From contig JAIXLP010000083.1 in assembly GCA_026954015.1 (NCBI GenBank), positions 35,848 to 73,414 of the forward strand: a DNA stretch of 37,567 nt, written 5' to 3'. The DNA comes from Burkholderiales bacterium. GTDB lineage: Bacteria > Pseudomonadota > Gammaproteobacteria > Burkholderiales > Burkholderiaceae_C. The position numbers and the translations under genes are program-made. Under the pieces are notes generated by a model. That model was given only the letters and a program-made list of their open reading frames with translations. It had not been told where the DNA came from and did not search any database. Positions 19,801 to 27,056 of this stretch are shown here, piece after piece (position 1 is the stretch's first letter; each line of letters starts with the position of its first letter).

Positions 19801-21586
19801 GAAGCGCGACGGCGTCGTGGTCGCCAGTGCGGTCACCGATGAGCAAGGTCGCTACACCATCGACGGCGTGCCTCCGGGCACGGGCTACGAGCTGCGCTTC
19901 ATCGACGCGGCCGGCGTGGTGTACCTGGGTGGGGTGACCAACGAGACCGGTGCCGTGGCTACACCCGGCCACCGCGATTTGAATGACCCGAACCCCGGGA
20001 CGAACGCCGGCAACCCGGCGGGCGCGACGATCGTCGACGGCACGCTCGAGGGCATGACGCTGCTGGCGGGCGACAACATCGTGGAGCAGAGCCTGCCGCT
20101 CGACCCGAGTGGCGTGATCTACGACGCGGTGACACGCCAGCCCGTGGCCGGCGCGGTGGTCACGATCACCGGCCCGGCCGGGTTTGATCCGACGGTGCAT
20201 CTGGCCGGTAGTCAGGGTACCCAGACCACAGGCGCAGACGGCTACTACCAGTTCTGGCTCTCGCCGAGTGCGCCCGCGGGGACCTACACCCTGCAGGTGA
20301 CGGCGCCCGCCGGTTACGTGCCCGGGCCCTCGACCATGCTGCCGGCGTGCGCGCCGCCCACGCTGGACGTGAGTGCCGGTTTGCACAATCCCGAGGTGAT
20401 ACAGCAAAGCGCAGGCGCGCCCGGCACCGGGGTGCCGGCACAGGACCCGGCCGCCTGCACGGGTGCGACCGCGCCGAACACGACGCAGTACTACTTCAGC
20501 TTCACGATCAATCCGGCGGTCTCGCACCACGTGGTGAACAACCACATCCCGCTTGACCCCGTGTCGGGGGGCGCGATCGTGATGACCAAGACGTCGCCCA
20601 AGGTGAACGTCACCAAGGGCGAGCTGGTGCCCTACACCATCACCGCCACGAACACGTTGGCGGTGACGCTCACCAACGTGAACGTGCAGGACCAGATCCC
20701 GCCAGGCTTCCGCTATCGCATCGGCTCGGCGACCTACAACGGCCTGCCGCTGGAGCCCGCGGTGAGCGCTCGCCTGCTGCAGTGGCCGAGCCAGACGTTC
20801 GCCCCGGCGGAGAAGAAGACCTTCCAGATGCTGCTGATGGTGGGCGCCGGCGTCGGTGAGGGCGAATACGTGAACCAGACGTGGTCGATCAACGACACCG
20901 TGAAAGAACGCATCTCCAACGTGGCCACGGCAACAGTGCGCGTGGTGCCCGATCCGCTGTTCGACTGCTCGGACCTCATCGGTACCGTGTTCGACGACAA
21001 GAACGCCAACGGCTACCAGGACCAGGGCGAGCTTGGCATACCGAACGTGCGCGTGGTGACGGTGCGCGGTCTGCTCGTGACGAGCGACGCGCAGGGGCGC
21101 TTCCACGTCGCGTGTGCCGATATTCCGCAGGCGGACCATGGCTCCAATTTCGTGATGAAGCTCGACGAGCGCACGCTGCCTTCGGGCTACCGCCTCACGA
21201 CGGAAAACCCGCGTGACGTGCGCGTGACGCGCGGCAAGATGGTGAAGCTCAACTTTGGCGCCACGGTGCACAAGGTGCTGCGCCTGGAGGTGGACCAGCG
21301 TGCGTTCACGCCAGACACCGACGAGCTCGCACCCGTGTGGGCAGCCAGGCTGGCGCCACTGGCGCTGCAGCTCGCCGAGCGTCCCAGCGTGCTGCGCATC
21401 GCGTATCGCATGGGCACGAACGCGGAGAAGAAGGTCGCCGAACGCAGGCTCGAGGCGCTTGCGCAGCACCTGCGCAGCGTCTATGCCGAACAGGCCCGAC
21501 AGGCATCCCGGGAGCACGACACACCTCGGCTGGTGATCGAAACAGAGTCGTTCGCCACCCAGCACGCCGAAGGGGGTGCCCAATGA
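13808..21586 (+). CDS. Giant exported DUF11/SdrD_B repeat surface protein
   Basis: This is a 2592-residue protein. The ATG at 13808 has a good ribosome site and opens a signal peptide with hydrophobic core GAVLLAIGLISVAALA and likely cleavage before DPNPEF. Ten tandem DUF11-like beta-sandwich modules begin near residues 37, 191, 336, 473, 620, 774, 910, 1047, 1181 and 1324, with openings such as LSVTKSATPARV and LFVDKSRSPANA; each has one Cys pair. Three SdrD_B-type modules follow (near 1455, 1591, 1713; for example ISGKVYKDLNNDGLINGADS), then DUF11 (1833), SdrD_B (1968), a carboxypeptidase-regulatory-like module (2101, GVIYDAVTRQPVAGAVVTI), DUF11 (2258) and SdrD_B (2390). From about 2493 the end resembles a degenerate OmpA-type domain. 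There is no LPXTG anchor. The stop overlaps the start of the OmpA/barrel gene, implying equimolar synthesis and a shared envelope role. Adhesin or surface fibre is the likely class; the function is unknown. Confidence 0.85.
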   Translation: MSLSHSVLASSRCVSPVAGWLRRGAVLLAIGLISVAALADPNPEFTVGVNNAPGQKTTLKPGEQTVVRFTLQNDSATPFNGVHFDVSPTGGGTNTLVVVGSPPFPITGTGCTGGAVDVSAGAGNVKLTGLTVPAKAGGTPGVCYVDVPVMAISSAGASSTVTYALDEGAVGTAGSDTNKTGGSQGFAVLEAARPTWTKAFSPSTAVLGGAPATLTLKITNPADGVALSGIHFEDVFPTAGGKAVIEPEGTPATLAGCGPSAAAALTTGDNAKVSVTDASLASGQTCTVTMQVKARQTNGEYQLANQQNRLDPAGFGSDQGLKPGTTATANITVRSPLSVTKSATPARVASGQNGTFVVTLTNSGTVALPVTQFNELNIDGGGQSGQRLTPTGISNSCGGTNTYTASAGGGFQTGGYSIPAGSSCTIAVTFTGTTDNNTPLTFTNSIPKAAIDVGDAAIVSQDASAAVTIIDELFVDKSRSPANAAPGSAVRYTVTISNFGTTDRTDVHLTDALKNGSTFLTGTIGGADYTPTLTPACGVLGNVPAKGATAVDFIIPTLAAASGNTPGQCVVSFWVMTSPDATTNTANRIDQCGVWYGSQAAPNCNGRPSNEVTTTYQKALVADKTFNGTNYQYPGGMPNGTDQTGLSKPEGTPVTMRIRVRNYSDAPLTTVTLGDTFPSGLKIAAVPNASSTCGGTVTAAAGTTSIALNGAEIPARTASTNAPGLCTVQVDVVGPAGTYPNTAQVTATQTYADGEVATVEANTNQATLTYTGALETAKVFIPGAMTADGKAQVRIRLTNTDPVNALTDVSVTDPLPAAPNGLVLANPAGMYTTCGGSPVVTGAAGGNQARLTGAALPPGGSCDFLFDVVNTGSGTGNWVNTIPIGGVTAANDVHNTTPVTATLLRSSEAVPTLSKSISPTTVAPGEAARLTILITNGNQAVTGLAVTDYFTTDGTASGTPNGMRIANPANVATTCTGAVPAAIVGSAQLALTGGQLAASASCTLSVDVTSTNPGAVVNTIPLKAITTDQGHTNSTTMGSATLQTNKSMTLDKHFIPNVASAGERVRLRINFHNSTMVAATNFALTDNLPAGMVVPPGPNVVQTCGPNTVVDVSDATKVMISRGTLAAAVGGSTTSCYVELDVQASAEGDYVNTIPNRGFTVDGDPVDHPPSSDTLHVLKPLVLHKAIDSRTLDAGSPAGFTTGAATRAQGQPATLTLRLTNPNTSAVSELVVIDNLPTGLVVALTPDTATTCSNGTVTAAPSATSVRLTGATLAAGASCDVTVQVLSNTPGNYVNTVPAGAVTTKEGVTNGSVTNAELVVSGVPTVAKQFTPAVIPANGTSRLTIVLGNPNTTELTLTAALVDTLPTAPGTMKVATPPAVGGTCPGTVTAAAGALSVTYASGAKIPAGGCTIEVNVTADLAGTYNNTIPSGALQTDGGHNADAANAPLKVSTQGYISGKVYADNNVTPDGVFNGTDQPIAGVPVELHAGNSCTGALLATATTDALGNYLFSDLAAGSYSVCQGSQPPGTSNGTTTAGTIQSVNGSTGTPGSASNPSATTSAIAGIVLGATGTGEVSGSVDNNFAEIKPSSISGKVYKDLNNDGLINGADSGIGGQTVQLLDGMGNVVQTTVTDADGNYRFDNLLPGTYSVRQPAQPDGTSNGKAAGGSVPNGGTAGVGSNPSATSSQIAGIVLPPNTHATGNNFGEIPGNRTISGSVFLDVNNDGLMNGTDHGIGGVPITLTGTDVNGNTITRSTTTQPDGSYSFTDLPEGTYTIVQPGQPDGTTNAPPHAGTTGGTPSNPTATSSQIASINLTGANTVSANNNFPEQPGPHPDLKIVKTSLTNTLAAGSSVPGVFTLTPSNIGTVPTSGTITVTDPLPAGMTLAAPATGAGWSCPAPAGATSVTCTSDAVIAAGATGAPITIKVLASVSASGELLTNIARISGGGEPDGFVGPENESAAQVQASAPAKVSGTVWRDVNHDRVLDPGEPRVSGVRVELKRDGVVVASAVTDEQGRYTIDGVPPGTGYELRFIDAAGVVYLGGVTNETGAVATPGHRDLNDPNPGTNAGNPAGATIVDGTLEGMTLLAGDNIVEQSLPLDPSGVIYDAVTRQPVAGAVVTITGPAGFDPTVHLAGSQGTQTTGADGYYQFWLSPSAPAGTYTLQVTAPAGYVPGPSTMLPACAPPTLDVSAGLHNPEVIQQSAGAPGTGVPAQDPAACTGATAPNTTQYYFSFTINPAVSHHVVNNHIPLDPVSGGAIVMTKTSPKVNVTKGELVPYTITATNTLAVTLTNVNVQDQIPPGFRYRIGSATYNGLPLEPAVSARLLQWPSQTFAPAEKKTFQMLLMVGAGVGEGEYVNQTWSINDTVKERISNVATATVRVVPDPLFDCSDLIGTVFDDKNANGYQDQGELGIPNVRVVTVRGLLVTSDAQGRFHVACADIPQADHGSNFVMKLDERTLPSGYRLTTENPRDVRVTRGKMVKLNFGATVHKVLRLEVDQRAFTPDTDELAPVWAARLAPLALQLAERPSVLRIAYRMGTNAEKKVAERRLEALAQHLRSVYAEQARQASREHDTPRLVIETESFATQHAEGGAQ

Positions 21587-24500
21587 TCTACGCCAGTCAA
21601 GACAAGAGGGTTGCAGCCGTGCGCAGTGATCGTCAACGGGTGGGCCGCACTGCGGTGATGCTCGCGGTCCTGGTGGCCGTGGGTGGCAGCAGCTGGGCGC
21701 AGGGTCAGGACGCTGACGTCCGGGGCAAGCGCATCGACAACGCCACGCAGGTGGTGGTGGGCATGCCCCCGCCATCGGAGGCCATGCCCCGGGGCTTCAA
21801 CTACCCGCTGCCTTCGGGGGTCACGCGGGCCGAGGCCGCCGCCTGGAAGGCCGCGCAGGCGAGCCTGCCGACCCAGCCGGCGCAGCAGACGCAGACGCTG
21901 AGCGAGGCAGACGCCTCCGGCGCGTTGTTCGAGTCGGGCAAGTCCGACCTGCTGCCTGCGTCACGCCAGCGGCTCGATGCGCTGATGGCGCCGCTCAAGG
22001 GCAAGAAGGGCGTGCGCATCTCGGTCATCGGTCACGCCGACAGCCAGCGCATGAACGCGCAGACGCGGCGCATCTACGGCAACAACCAGGGCCTGTCGGA
22101 GGCGCGGGCGCTCGCGGTCGCGCAGTATCTGCGCCAGGGGCTGCAGTTGCCGGCCGACGCGGTGGCGATCAGCGGCAAGGGCGACACCCAACCGGTGGCG
22201 AGCAACGCGACGCCCGCGGGCATGGCGAAGAACCGCCGCGTGGAGATTGCGTTGTGGTGGGACGAGACAGTGGCCGTCGCCGCGCCCGCACCGGCGCCCG
22301 CGGCGCCGCCCGCCGATCCGTGCGGACGCGTGGGCCAAGCCACGGACCTGCCATTCCGCGTGACCGTCGATGGCGAGGACATGAGCGGCGCCGAGGTCAA
22401 TGAGGCCGACCGCCAGCGCTGCGTGGACGTGGCGCTGGAGCGCGCCGACATCCAGATCAAGTACGACGATCTCGCGGCCAAGCCCGCGCTCAACGTCTGG
22501 GCCGCGAAGGACCTGACGCTGCGCGGTGACGATGCGGTGTTCCGCGGCTGGACCAACTATGCTGCCTGGATCGCGCGCGCCGAGGTGCGCATCTTCCTCA
22601 AGGGTGCCGCCACTGATGGCAAACCCCTGGCGACGCTGCCGCTGACGTGGCAGCAGGAGACGCACTGGACGGTGCCCGTCGCCGGCGAGGACGAATACGT
22701 CTATGTGCTGCGCGTCTACGACACGCAGGGGCGCTTCGACGAGACGGCCACCAAGCAGCTCAACGTCGCGACGCGCGAGCGGCCGCTGAACGACATCGAC
22801 AAGCCGGGCCGCGAGGCGCTCGTCGGGTGGGGCGAAAACGCGCTGCGGGTAAGCAACATCCCGGTGCGCGGCGGCACGATCACGGTGAGCGGCACCGGCA
22901 TCAAGGCGGGCGAGCAGGTGGTGGTGCTGGGTCAGCGCATTCCGGTCGACGAACACGGGCGGTTCGTCGCGCGTGAAATCCTCGCTGCCGGCCCGCACGC
23001 GGTCGAGGTCGGCGTGACCGGCACGGACGGGCGCACCGCGACCTTCCGGCGCAACGTTTCCATCCCCGACGAGGACTGGTTCTACATCGCGGTGGGCGAT
23101 CTCACCGTGGGGCGCAACCGCACCGCGGGGCCGGCCGAGATCGTCACCAGCGACCTGCAGCACTACCGCAACGAGACCTATGTCGACGGGCGCGGCGCGT
23201 TCTACCTCAAGGGCAAGATCAAGGGCGAGTGGCTGCTCACGGCCGCGGCGGACACGCGCGAGCAGCCGCTCAAGGACCTGTTCAGCAACTTCTCTGCCAA
23301 GGACCCGCGCTACCTGCTGCGCCGCATCGACCCCGACACCTACTACCCGGTGTACGGCGACGACAGCACGACGGTAGACGACGCGCCCACGCAGGGCAAG
23401 TTCTTCGTGCGGCTCGAAAAGGGCGACTCGCGCATCATGTGGGGCAACTTCCAGACCCAGTGGAGCGGCTCGGAGCTGATCCAGTATTCGCGCGGTCTGT
23501 ACGGCGCCAACGCGCGCTGGCGTTCAGAGGACGCCACCTCGTTCGGTGAGCGGCGCAGCGGCGTGGACGCCTTCGCCGCCGACCCCGGCACCATGGCCGC
23601 GCGCGAGGAGTTTCGCGGCACCGGCGGGTCGCTGTACTACATGCGCCACCAGGACGTGACGGTCGGCTCCGAGCGCCTGTGGGTTGAGGTGCGTGACCGG
23701 GACTCGGCGATGGTGCTCGAACGGCGTTTGCTCACGCCGGGGCAGGACTACGAGGTCAGCTACCTGCAGGGCCGCGTCCTGCTCACGCAGCCGCTGCCGT
23801 CCACGGCCGGTGCGGGTGGGCTCATCTACACCAGCGCGCTCGCGGGCAACCCGTTGTACCTCGTCGCGACCTATGAATTCGTGCCCGGCCTCACCGAGGT
23901 CGATTCCATGGCCTACGGCGTGCGCGGCAGCCACTGGGTGAGCGACCAGGTGCGCATCGGCGCAACCGCCTACCGTCAGGGCGAAGGCGCAGCGCGCCAG
24001 ACGCTCGCGGGCGTCGACGCGACGGTGCGCGTGGCGCCGGGCACGCAGATCAAGGCCGAGGTCGCGCGCTCCAAGGGCACGGGTGACACCAGCATCAGCA
24101 GTTCGATCGACGGTGGCTATGGCTTCAGCCCGATCACCGGCGCAACCAACGATGGTGCGTGGGCCAAGCGCATCGAGGCGAGCGTCGATCTCGCCGAGGT
24201 GACCGAGAGCCACAAGGGAACCATCAGCGGCTACGTGCAGGACCGCGACCGCGGTTACTCCGCCCCGGGGCAGATCGCCTACAGCGGCGAGGCGGTGCGC
24301 CAGGCGGGCGCGAAGGCGCAAGTGCCGCTTTCTGACAGCACCACGCTCAAGGCCAAGGTCGACCAGCGCAGCGGCGACATCCAGGACGCGAGCAACGTCG
24401 AAGTGGCGGTGCGCCAGCAGCTCGATGAAGAGTGGGCCGTGGTGGTGGGCGCGCGTCACGACAAACGCACGTTGACCGCGGCCAATGCGAGTCCCTACCT

Positions 24501-25806
24501 CAGCCAGCAGGGCGGGCGCACCGACGTGCAGGTGCGCGGCGAGTACGCGCCGCTCAAGGACGGCGGCAAGCCCGGCGAGAAGGAAGACTGGTCGATCTAC
24601 GGCTTCGCGCAGGGCACGGTCGAGCGCAGCGGCGAGCGCGACGCGAACAACCGGCTCGGCCTCGGAGGCGCCTGGCGACTCAATGACCGCCTGACGCTGA
24701 ACGCCGAGGCCTCGGGTGGCAACCTGGGTGCCGGCGGCATGCTCGGTGCGGACTGGCGCGTGAACGACCGCAGCAACGCCTACCTGAACTACCGCCTGGA
24801 GAGCGAGAACCCCGACACCAACTTCCGTGGCCGCTACGGATCGTGGGTGACGGGTACCAACTACCGCCTGAACGACGCCACGCGGCTCTTCGGCGAGGTG
24901 CGCTCCACCAGCGGCGCCGGCTCGCAGAGCCTGGTGCAGGCGTTCGGGGTCGATCTCGCGCCCAACGACCGCTGGACCTTTGGCTCCAAGATCGAGTTCG
25001 GCACGATCAGCACCATGCTCGGCGGTGACATCACCAACGGCACGCTGCTGCAGGGTGGCGACTACGAGCGCAAGGCGGTGGGCTTTTCGACGAGCTACAA
25101 GTTCGACGACATCAAATACTCAGGTTCGCTGGAACTGCGCCGCGACACCAACAACCTGGGCCAGACGCGCGACACCTGGCTGATGCGCAACACCTACGGC
25201 CAGCAGCTCACGCCCGCGTGGCGGCTGCTGGGCAAGGCCAACATCTCGCGCAGCAGCAACACCGAGGGGGCGTTCTACGACGGCAACTTCCACGAGTTCG
25301 TGATCGGCGCGGCCTACCGCCCGGTGGACAACGACCGCTGGAACACGCTGGTCAAGCTCACGAGCTACTACGACATGCCGACAGCGGGGCAGCTCGACCC
25401 CTACGGCACCATCGCCGACTACTCGCAAAAGAGCACGATCTTCGCGGTCGACACCATCTGGGACGTGAAGCCGTGGCTGTCGCTCGGGTTCAAGTACGGC
25501 CTGCGCGTGGGCAAGCTGCGCATGAACAAGGCCGCCGGGCCCTGGTTCTCCAGCCGCGCCGACCTGGTAGTGCTGCGCGCCGACTGGCACTGGGTGCACG
25601 AGTGGGACATCGTCACCGAGCTACGCCGTCTGCGTGCCCGCGAGGCGCAGGATGCACGCGCCGGCGCGCTGGTGGGCGTCTACCGGCATGTGGACAAGCA
25701 CGTCAAGGTGGGCGCGGGCTACAACTTCACCAACTACTCGGACGATCTCACCGATCTGTCCTACCGCAGCCGCGGCTGGTTCATCAACGTGCTGAGCACC
25801 TTCTGA
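21583..25806 (+). CDS. OmpA-domain outer-membrane beta-barrel, partner of the giant protein
   Basis: This 1407-residue protein has an ATG that overlaps the preceding stop (ATGA). An extended signal peptide has core TAVMLAVLVAVGGSSWAQ. Residues about 105-226 form an OmpA-type peptidoglycan-binding domain: ALFESGKSDLLPASRQRLDA, VIGHADS, NNQGLSEARALAVAQYL and the terminal NRRVEIALWW. An Ala/Pro linker (about 228-245) follows, then beta-sandwich segments to about 495 with ITVSGTGIKAGEQVVVLGQR. From DWFYIAVGDLTVGRN (497) onward, amphipathic strands alternate with Gly/Asp/Asn turns, including YYPVYGDDSTT near 587. The chain ends in aromatic FINVLSTF with terminal phenylalanine, the outer-membrane barrel signature. 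No TonB box or plug domain was recognised. It probably anchors or exports the repeat protein, which is inference. A hairpin follows the stop. Confidence 0.85.
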   Translation: MIYASQDKRVAAVRSDRQRVGRTAVMLAVLVAVGGSSWAQGQDADVRGKRIDNATQVVVGMPPPSEAMPRGFNYPLPSGVTRAEAAAWKAAQASLPTQPAQQTQTLSEADASGALFESGKSDLLPASRQRLDALMAPLKGKKGVRISVIGHADSQRMNAQTRRIYGNNQGLSEARALAVAQYLRQGLQLPADAVAISGKGDTQPVASNATPAGMAKNRRVEIALWWDETVAVAAPAPAPAAPPADPCGRVGQATDLPFRVTVDGEDMSGAEVNEADRQRCVDVALERADIQIKYDDLAAKPALNVWAAKDLTLRGDDAVFRGWTNYAAWIARAEVRIFLKGAATDGKPLATLPLTWQQETHWTVPVAGEDEYVYVLRVYDTQGRFDETATKQLNVATRERPLNDIDKPGREALVGWGENALRVSNIPVRGGTITVSGTGIKAGEQVVVLGQRIPVDEHGRFVAREILAAGPHAVEVGVTGTDGRTATFRRNVSIPDEDWFYIAVGDLTVGRNRTAGPAEIVTSDLQHYRNETYVDGRGAFYLKGKIKGEWLLTAAADTREQPLKDLFSNFSAKDPRYLLRRIDPDTYYPVYGDDSTTVDDAPTQGKFFVRLEKGDSRIMWGNFQTQWSGSELIQYSRGLYGANARWRSEDATSFGERRSGVDAFAADPGTMAAREEFRGTGGSLYYMRHQDVTVGSERLWVEVRDRDSAMVLERRLLTPGQDYEVSYLQGRVLLTQPLPSTAGAGGLIYTSALAGNPLYLVATYEFVPGLTEVDSMAYGVRGSHWVSDQVRIGATAYRQGEGAARQTLAGVDATVRVAPGTQIKAEVARSKGTGDTSISSSIDGGYGFSPITGATNDGAWAKRIEASVDLAEVTESHKGTISGYVQDRDRGYSAPGQIAYSGEAVRQAGAKAQVPLSDSTTLKAKVDQRSGDIQDASNVEVAVRQQLDEEWAVVVGARHDKRTLTAANASPYLSQQGGRTDVQVRGEYAPLKDGGKPGEKEDWSIYGFAQGTVERSGERDANNRLGLGGAWRLNDRLTLNAEASGGNLGAGGMLGADWRVNDRSNAYLNYRLESENPDTNFRGRYGSWVTGTNYRLNDATRLFGEVRSTSGAGSQSLVQAFGVDLAPNDRWTFGSKIEFGTISTMLGGDITNGTLLQGGDYERKAVGFSTSYKFDDIKYSGSLELRRDTNNLGQTRDTWLMRNTYGQQLTPAWRLLGKANISRSSNTEGAFYDGNFHEFVIGAAYRPVDNDRWNTLVKLTSYYDMPTAGQLDPYGTIADYSQKSTIFAVDTIWDVKPWLSLGFKYGLRVGKLRMNKAAGPWFSSRADLVVLRADWHWVHEWDIVTELRRLRAREAQDARAGALVGVYRHVDKHVKVGAGYNFTNYSDDLTDLSYRSRGWFINVLSTF

Positions 25807-25810
25807 ACCC

Positions 25811-25840
25811 AGCGGCCCGCTCCAGGTGGAGCTGGCCGCT
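25811..25840. terminator. Hairpin between convergent genes
   Basis: AGCGGCC (25811-25817) pairs with GGCCGCT (25834-25840), and within them GCTCC (25819-25823) pairs with GGAGC (25828-25832), with one C/T mismatch between the two stems. It lies four bases after the barrel-gene stop and about 12 bases from the stop of the convergent small gene, so it can serve both transcripts. There is no long T-run, so efficiency as an intrinsic terminator is uncertain. Confidence 0.55.
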
Positions 25841-25852
25841 TGTGCGCTGCGC

Positions 25853-26209
25853 TCAGCGCGTGACGATGCGGGTCTGGACTTCCTCGCGCAGCAAGCCCCC
25901 GCCATCGACCGAACCGCTCACGATGGCCTGCGGGCCCATGCGGGCGCGGCAGTCGGCCTGGTCCTGCGGTGCCTTGAAGACCTCGCAGCGCGCGAGCGCG
26001 TTGCGCTCGTAGGTGGCGGCGCTGGCTGTCGTCAGCGCGCCCTCGCGCGCGGCCTGCGCGGCGGCGCCCGTTTCACGCACGCAGGCTGCCCGGCTGGCCG
26101 CGGGCTCGCTTGCGCAGGCCGATGTGGCCTGTGCCGGGGCGGCCTGTGCGGCGGCGCCGCATGTGAGCAGCAGGGCGGAAACGAGGTAGGCGTAGCGCGA
26201 TAGTGTCAT
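25853..26209 (-). CDS. Small exported cysteine-pair protein, unknown function
   Basis: This 118-residue protein starts at the ATG at 26209 with GGAG seven bases upstream. A signal peptide (MTLSRYAYLVSALLLTCGAA, cleavage near AQA-AP) precedes a mature domain with two cysteine pairs: CASEPAASRAAC and CEVFKAPQDQADC, each with 10-11 residues between the cysteines. A helical Ala-rich stretch lies between them, and the end reads IVSGSVDGGGLLREEVQTR. I recall similar short hypothetical proteins in Burkholderiales, but no function. It is convergent with the barrel gene and divergent from gph, so it is either part of the inserted surface locus or an independent envelope gene. Confidence 0.75.
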   Translation of the reverse strand: MTLSRYAYLVSALLLTCGAAAQAAPAQATSACASEPAASRAACVRETGAAAQAAREGALTTASAATYERNALARCEVFKAPQDQADCRARMGPQAIVSGSVDGGGLLREEVQTRIVTR

Positions 26210-26300
26210 GATCCAACTCCAATGTGCGCACCGCATGGTCGCGGTGCCGCAACGCTGTGTTCGATACCGCTGGGCGCGCAGGCGCCGGGAGAAAGTGTGA
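26210..26300. promoter_or_regulatory. Divergent region upstream of gph
   Basis: This 91-base gap lies between the small exported protein gene (minus) and gph (plus). It contains both ribosome sites: GGAG at its left end on the minus strand, and GGGAGAAAG nine or so bases before the gph ATG. No clear promoter hexamers or operator repeats were recognised, although it must hold the promoters for both genes. Confidence 0.3.
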
Positions 26301-27029
26301 ATGCGTGTAACCGATGCCGCTGCCACGGATAGCCGCCGCCAGGGCGCATGGACCCAGGGCGTGGACGCGGTGATGCTCGATCTGGATGGCACGCTCGTCG
26401 ACACCCTCGGCGACTTTGCGGCAGCGGTGAACCGCATGCTGGACGAGCTGGGATACCCGGCGATGCCGACCGCCGAGATTGCACTGCGCGTCGGAAAAGG
26501 TTCGGAACATTTGTTGCATTCGGTATTGCGCTGGGCCGCCGCGCAGGCGCGTCCCGGGCAGGACGCCGTGCCTGATCCGGCGCTGTTCGCGCACGCCTGG
26601 GCGCGTTACCAATCACACTACGAGCAGATTAACGGTCAGCACGCGCGCGTCTATCCCGGTGTACGCGAGGGGCTGGCGCGCCTGCAGGCGGCGGGGCTCG
26701 CGCTCGTGTGTCTGACCAACAAACCGCGTGCGCATGCGCGCGCGCTGCTGCACGTCAAGGCGCTTGACGGGTACGTGCGGGAGGTCTTCGGCGGCGACAG
26801 CTACGAGCGCAAGAAGCCCGATCCGCTGCCGCTCCTGAAAACCTGCGCGTGGCTGGGCACCCCGCCGGCGCACACCCTGATGGTGGGTGATTCGAGCAAC
26901 GACGCGCAGGCGGCGCGCGCGGCCGGTTGCCCCGTGGTGCTCGTCACCTACGGCTACAACCACGGCGCGCCGGTGCGCGAGGTGGACGCCGACGGCACGA
27001 TCGACGCGCTCACCGAACTGCTGCGGTGA
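26301..27029 (+). CDS. gph: Phosphoglycolate phosphatase
   Basis: This 242-residue HAD-superfamily hydrolase removes phosphate from 2-phosphoglycolate. HAD motif I is MLDLDGTLVDT (about residues 25-35, both aspartates present). Motif II is in VCLTNKPRAHARALL, motif III is the lysine in ERKKPDPLPLL, and motif IV is LMVGDSSNDAQAARAAGCP. The start at 26301 has GGGAG upstream; the N-terminus carries about 20 residues ahead of motif I that are slightly longer than usual. In Burkholderiales gph normally lies between rpe and trpE. That order is kept here only with the surface locus inserted on its left and a DsrE-family gene on its right. Confidence 0.93.
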   Translation: MRVTDAAATDSRRQGAWTQGVDAVMLDLDGTLVDTLGDFAAAVNRMLDELGYPAMPTAEIALRVGKGSEHLLHSVLRWAAAQARPGQDAVPDPALFAHAWARYQSHYEQINGQHARVYPGVREGLARLQAAGLALVCLTNKPRAHARALLHVKALDGYVREVFGGDSYERKKPDPLPLLKTCAWLGTPPAHTLMVGDSSNDAQAARAAGCPVVLVTYGYNHGAPVREVDADGTIDALTELLR

Positions 27030-27056
27030 GCGCGACGACCGTGCGCGCGACCAACG

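Noticed and set aside
19700-21775. Long open frame on the minus strand under the giant gene (about 690 codons, His/Arg-rich)
   Set aside because: Its composition is that of an antisense shadow of GC-rich codons, it has no recognisable motif, and the plus-strand frame encodes clear domains throughout.
23074-25806. TonB-dependent receptor as the identity of the barrel protein
   Set aside because: No TonB box or plug domain was recognised, and an OmpA-type peptidoglycan-binding domain occupies the N-terminus.
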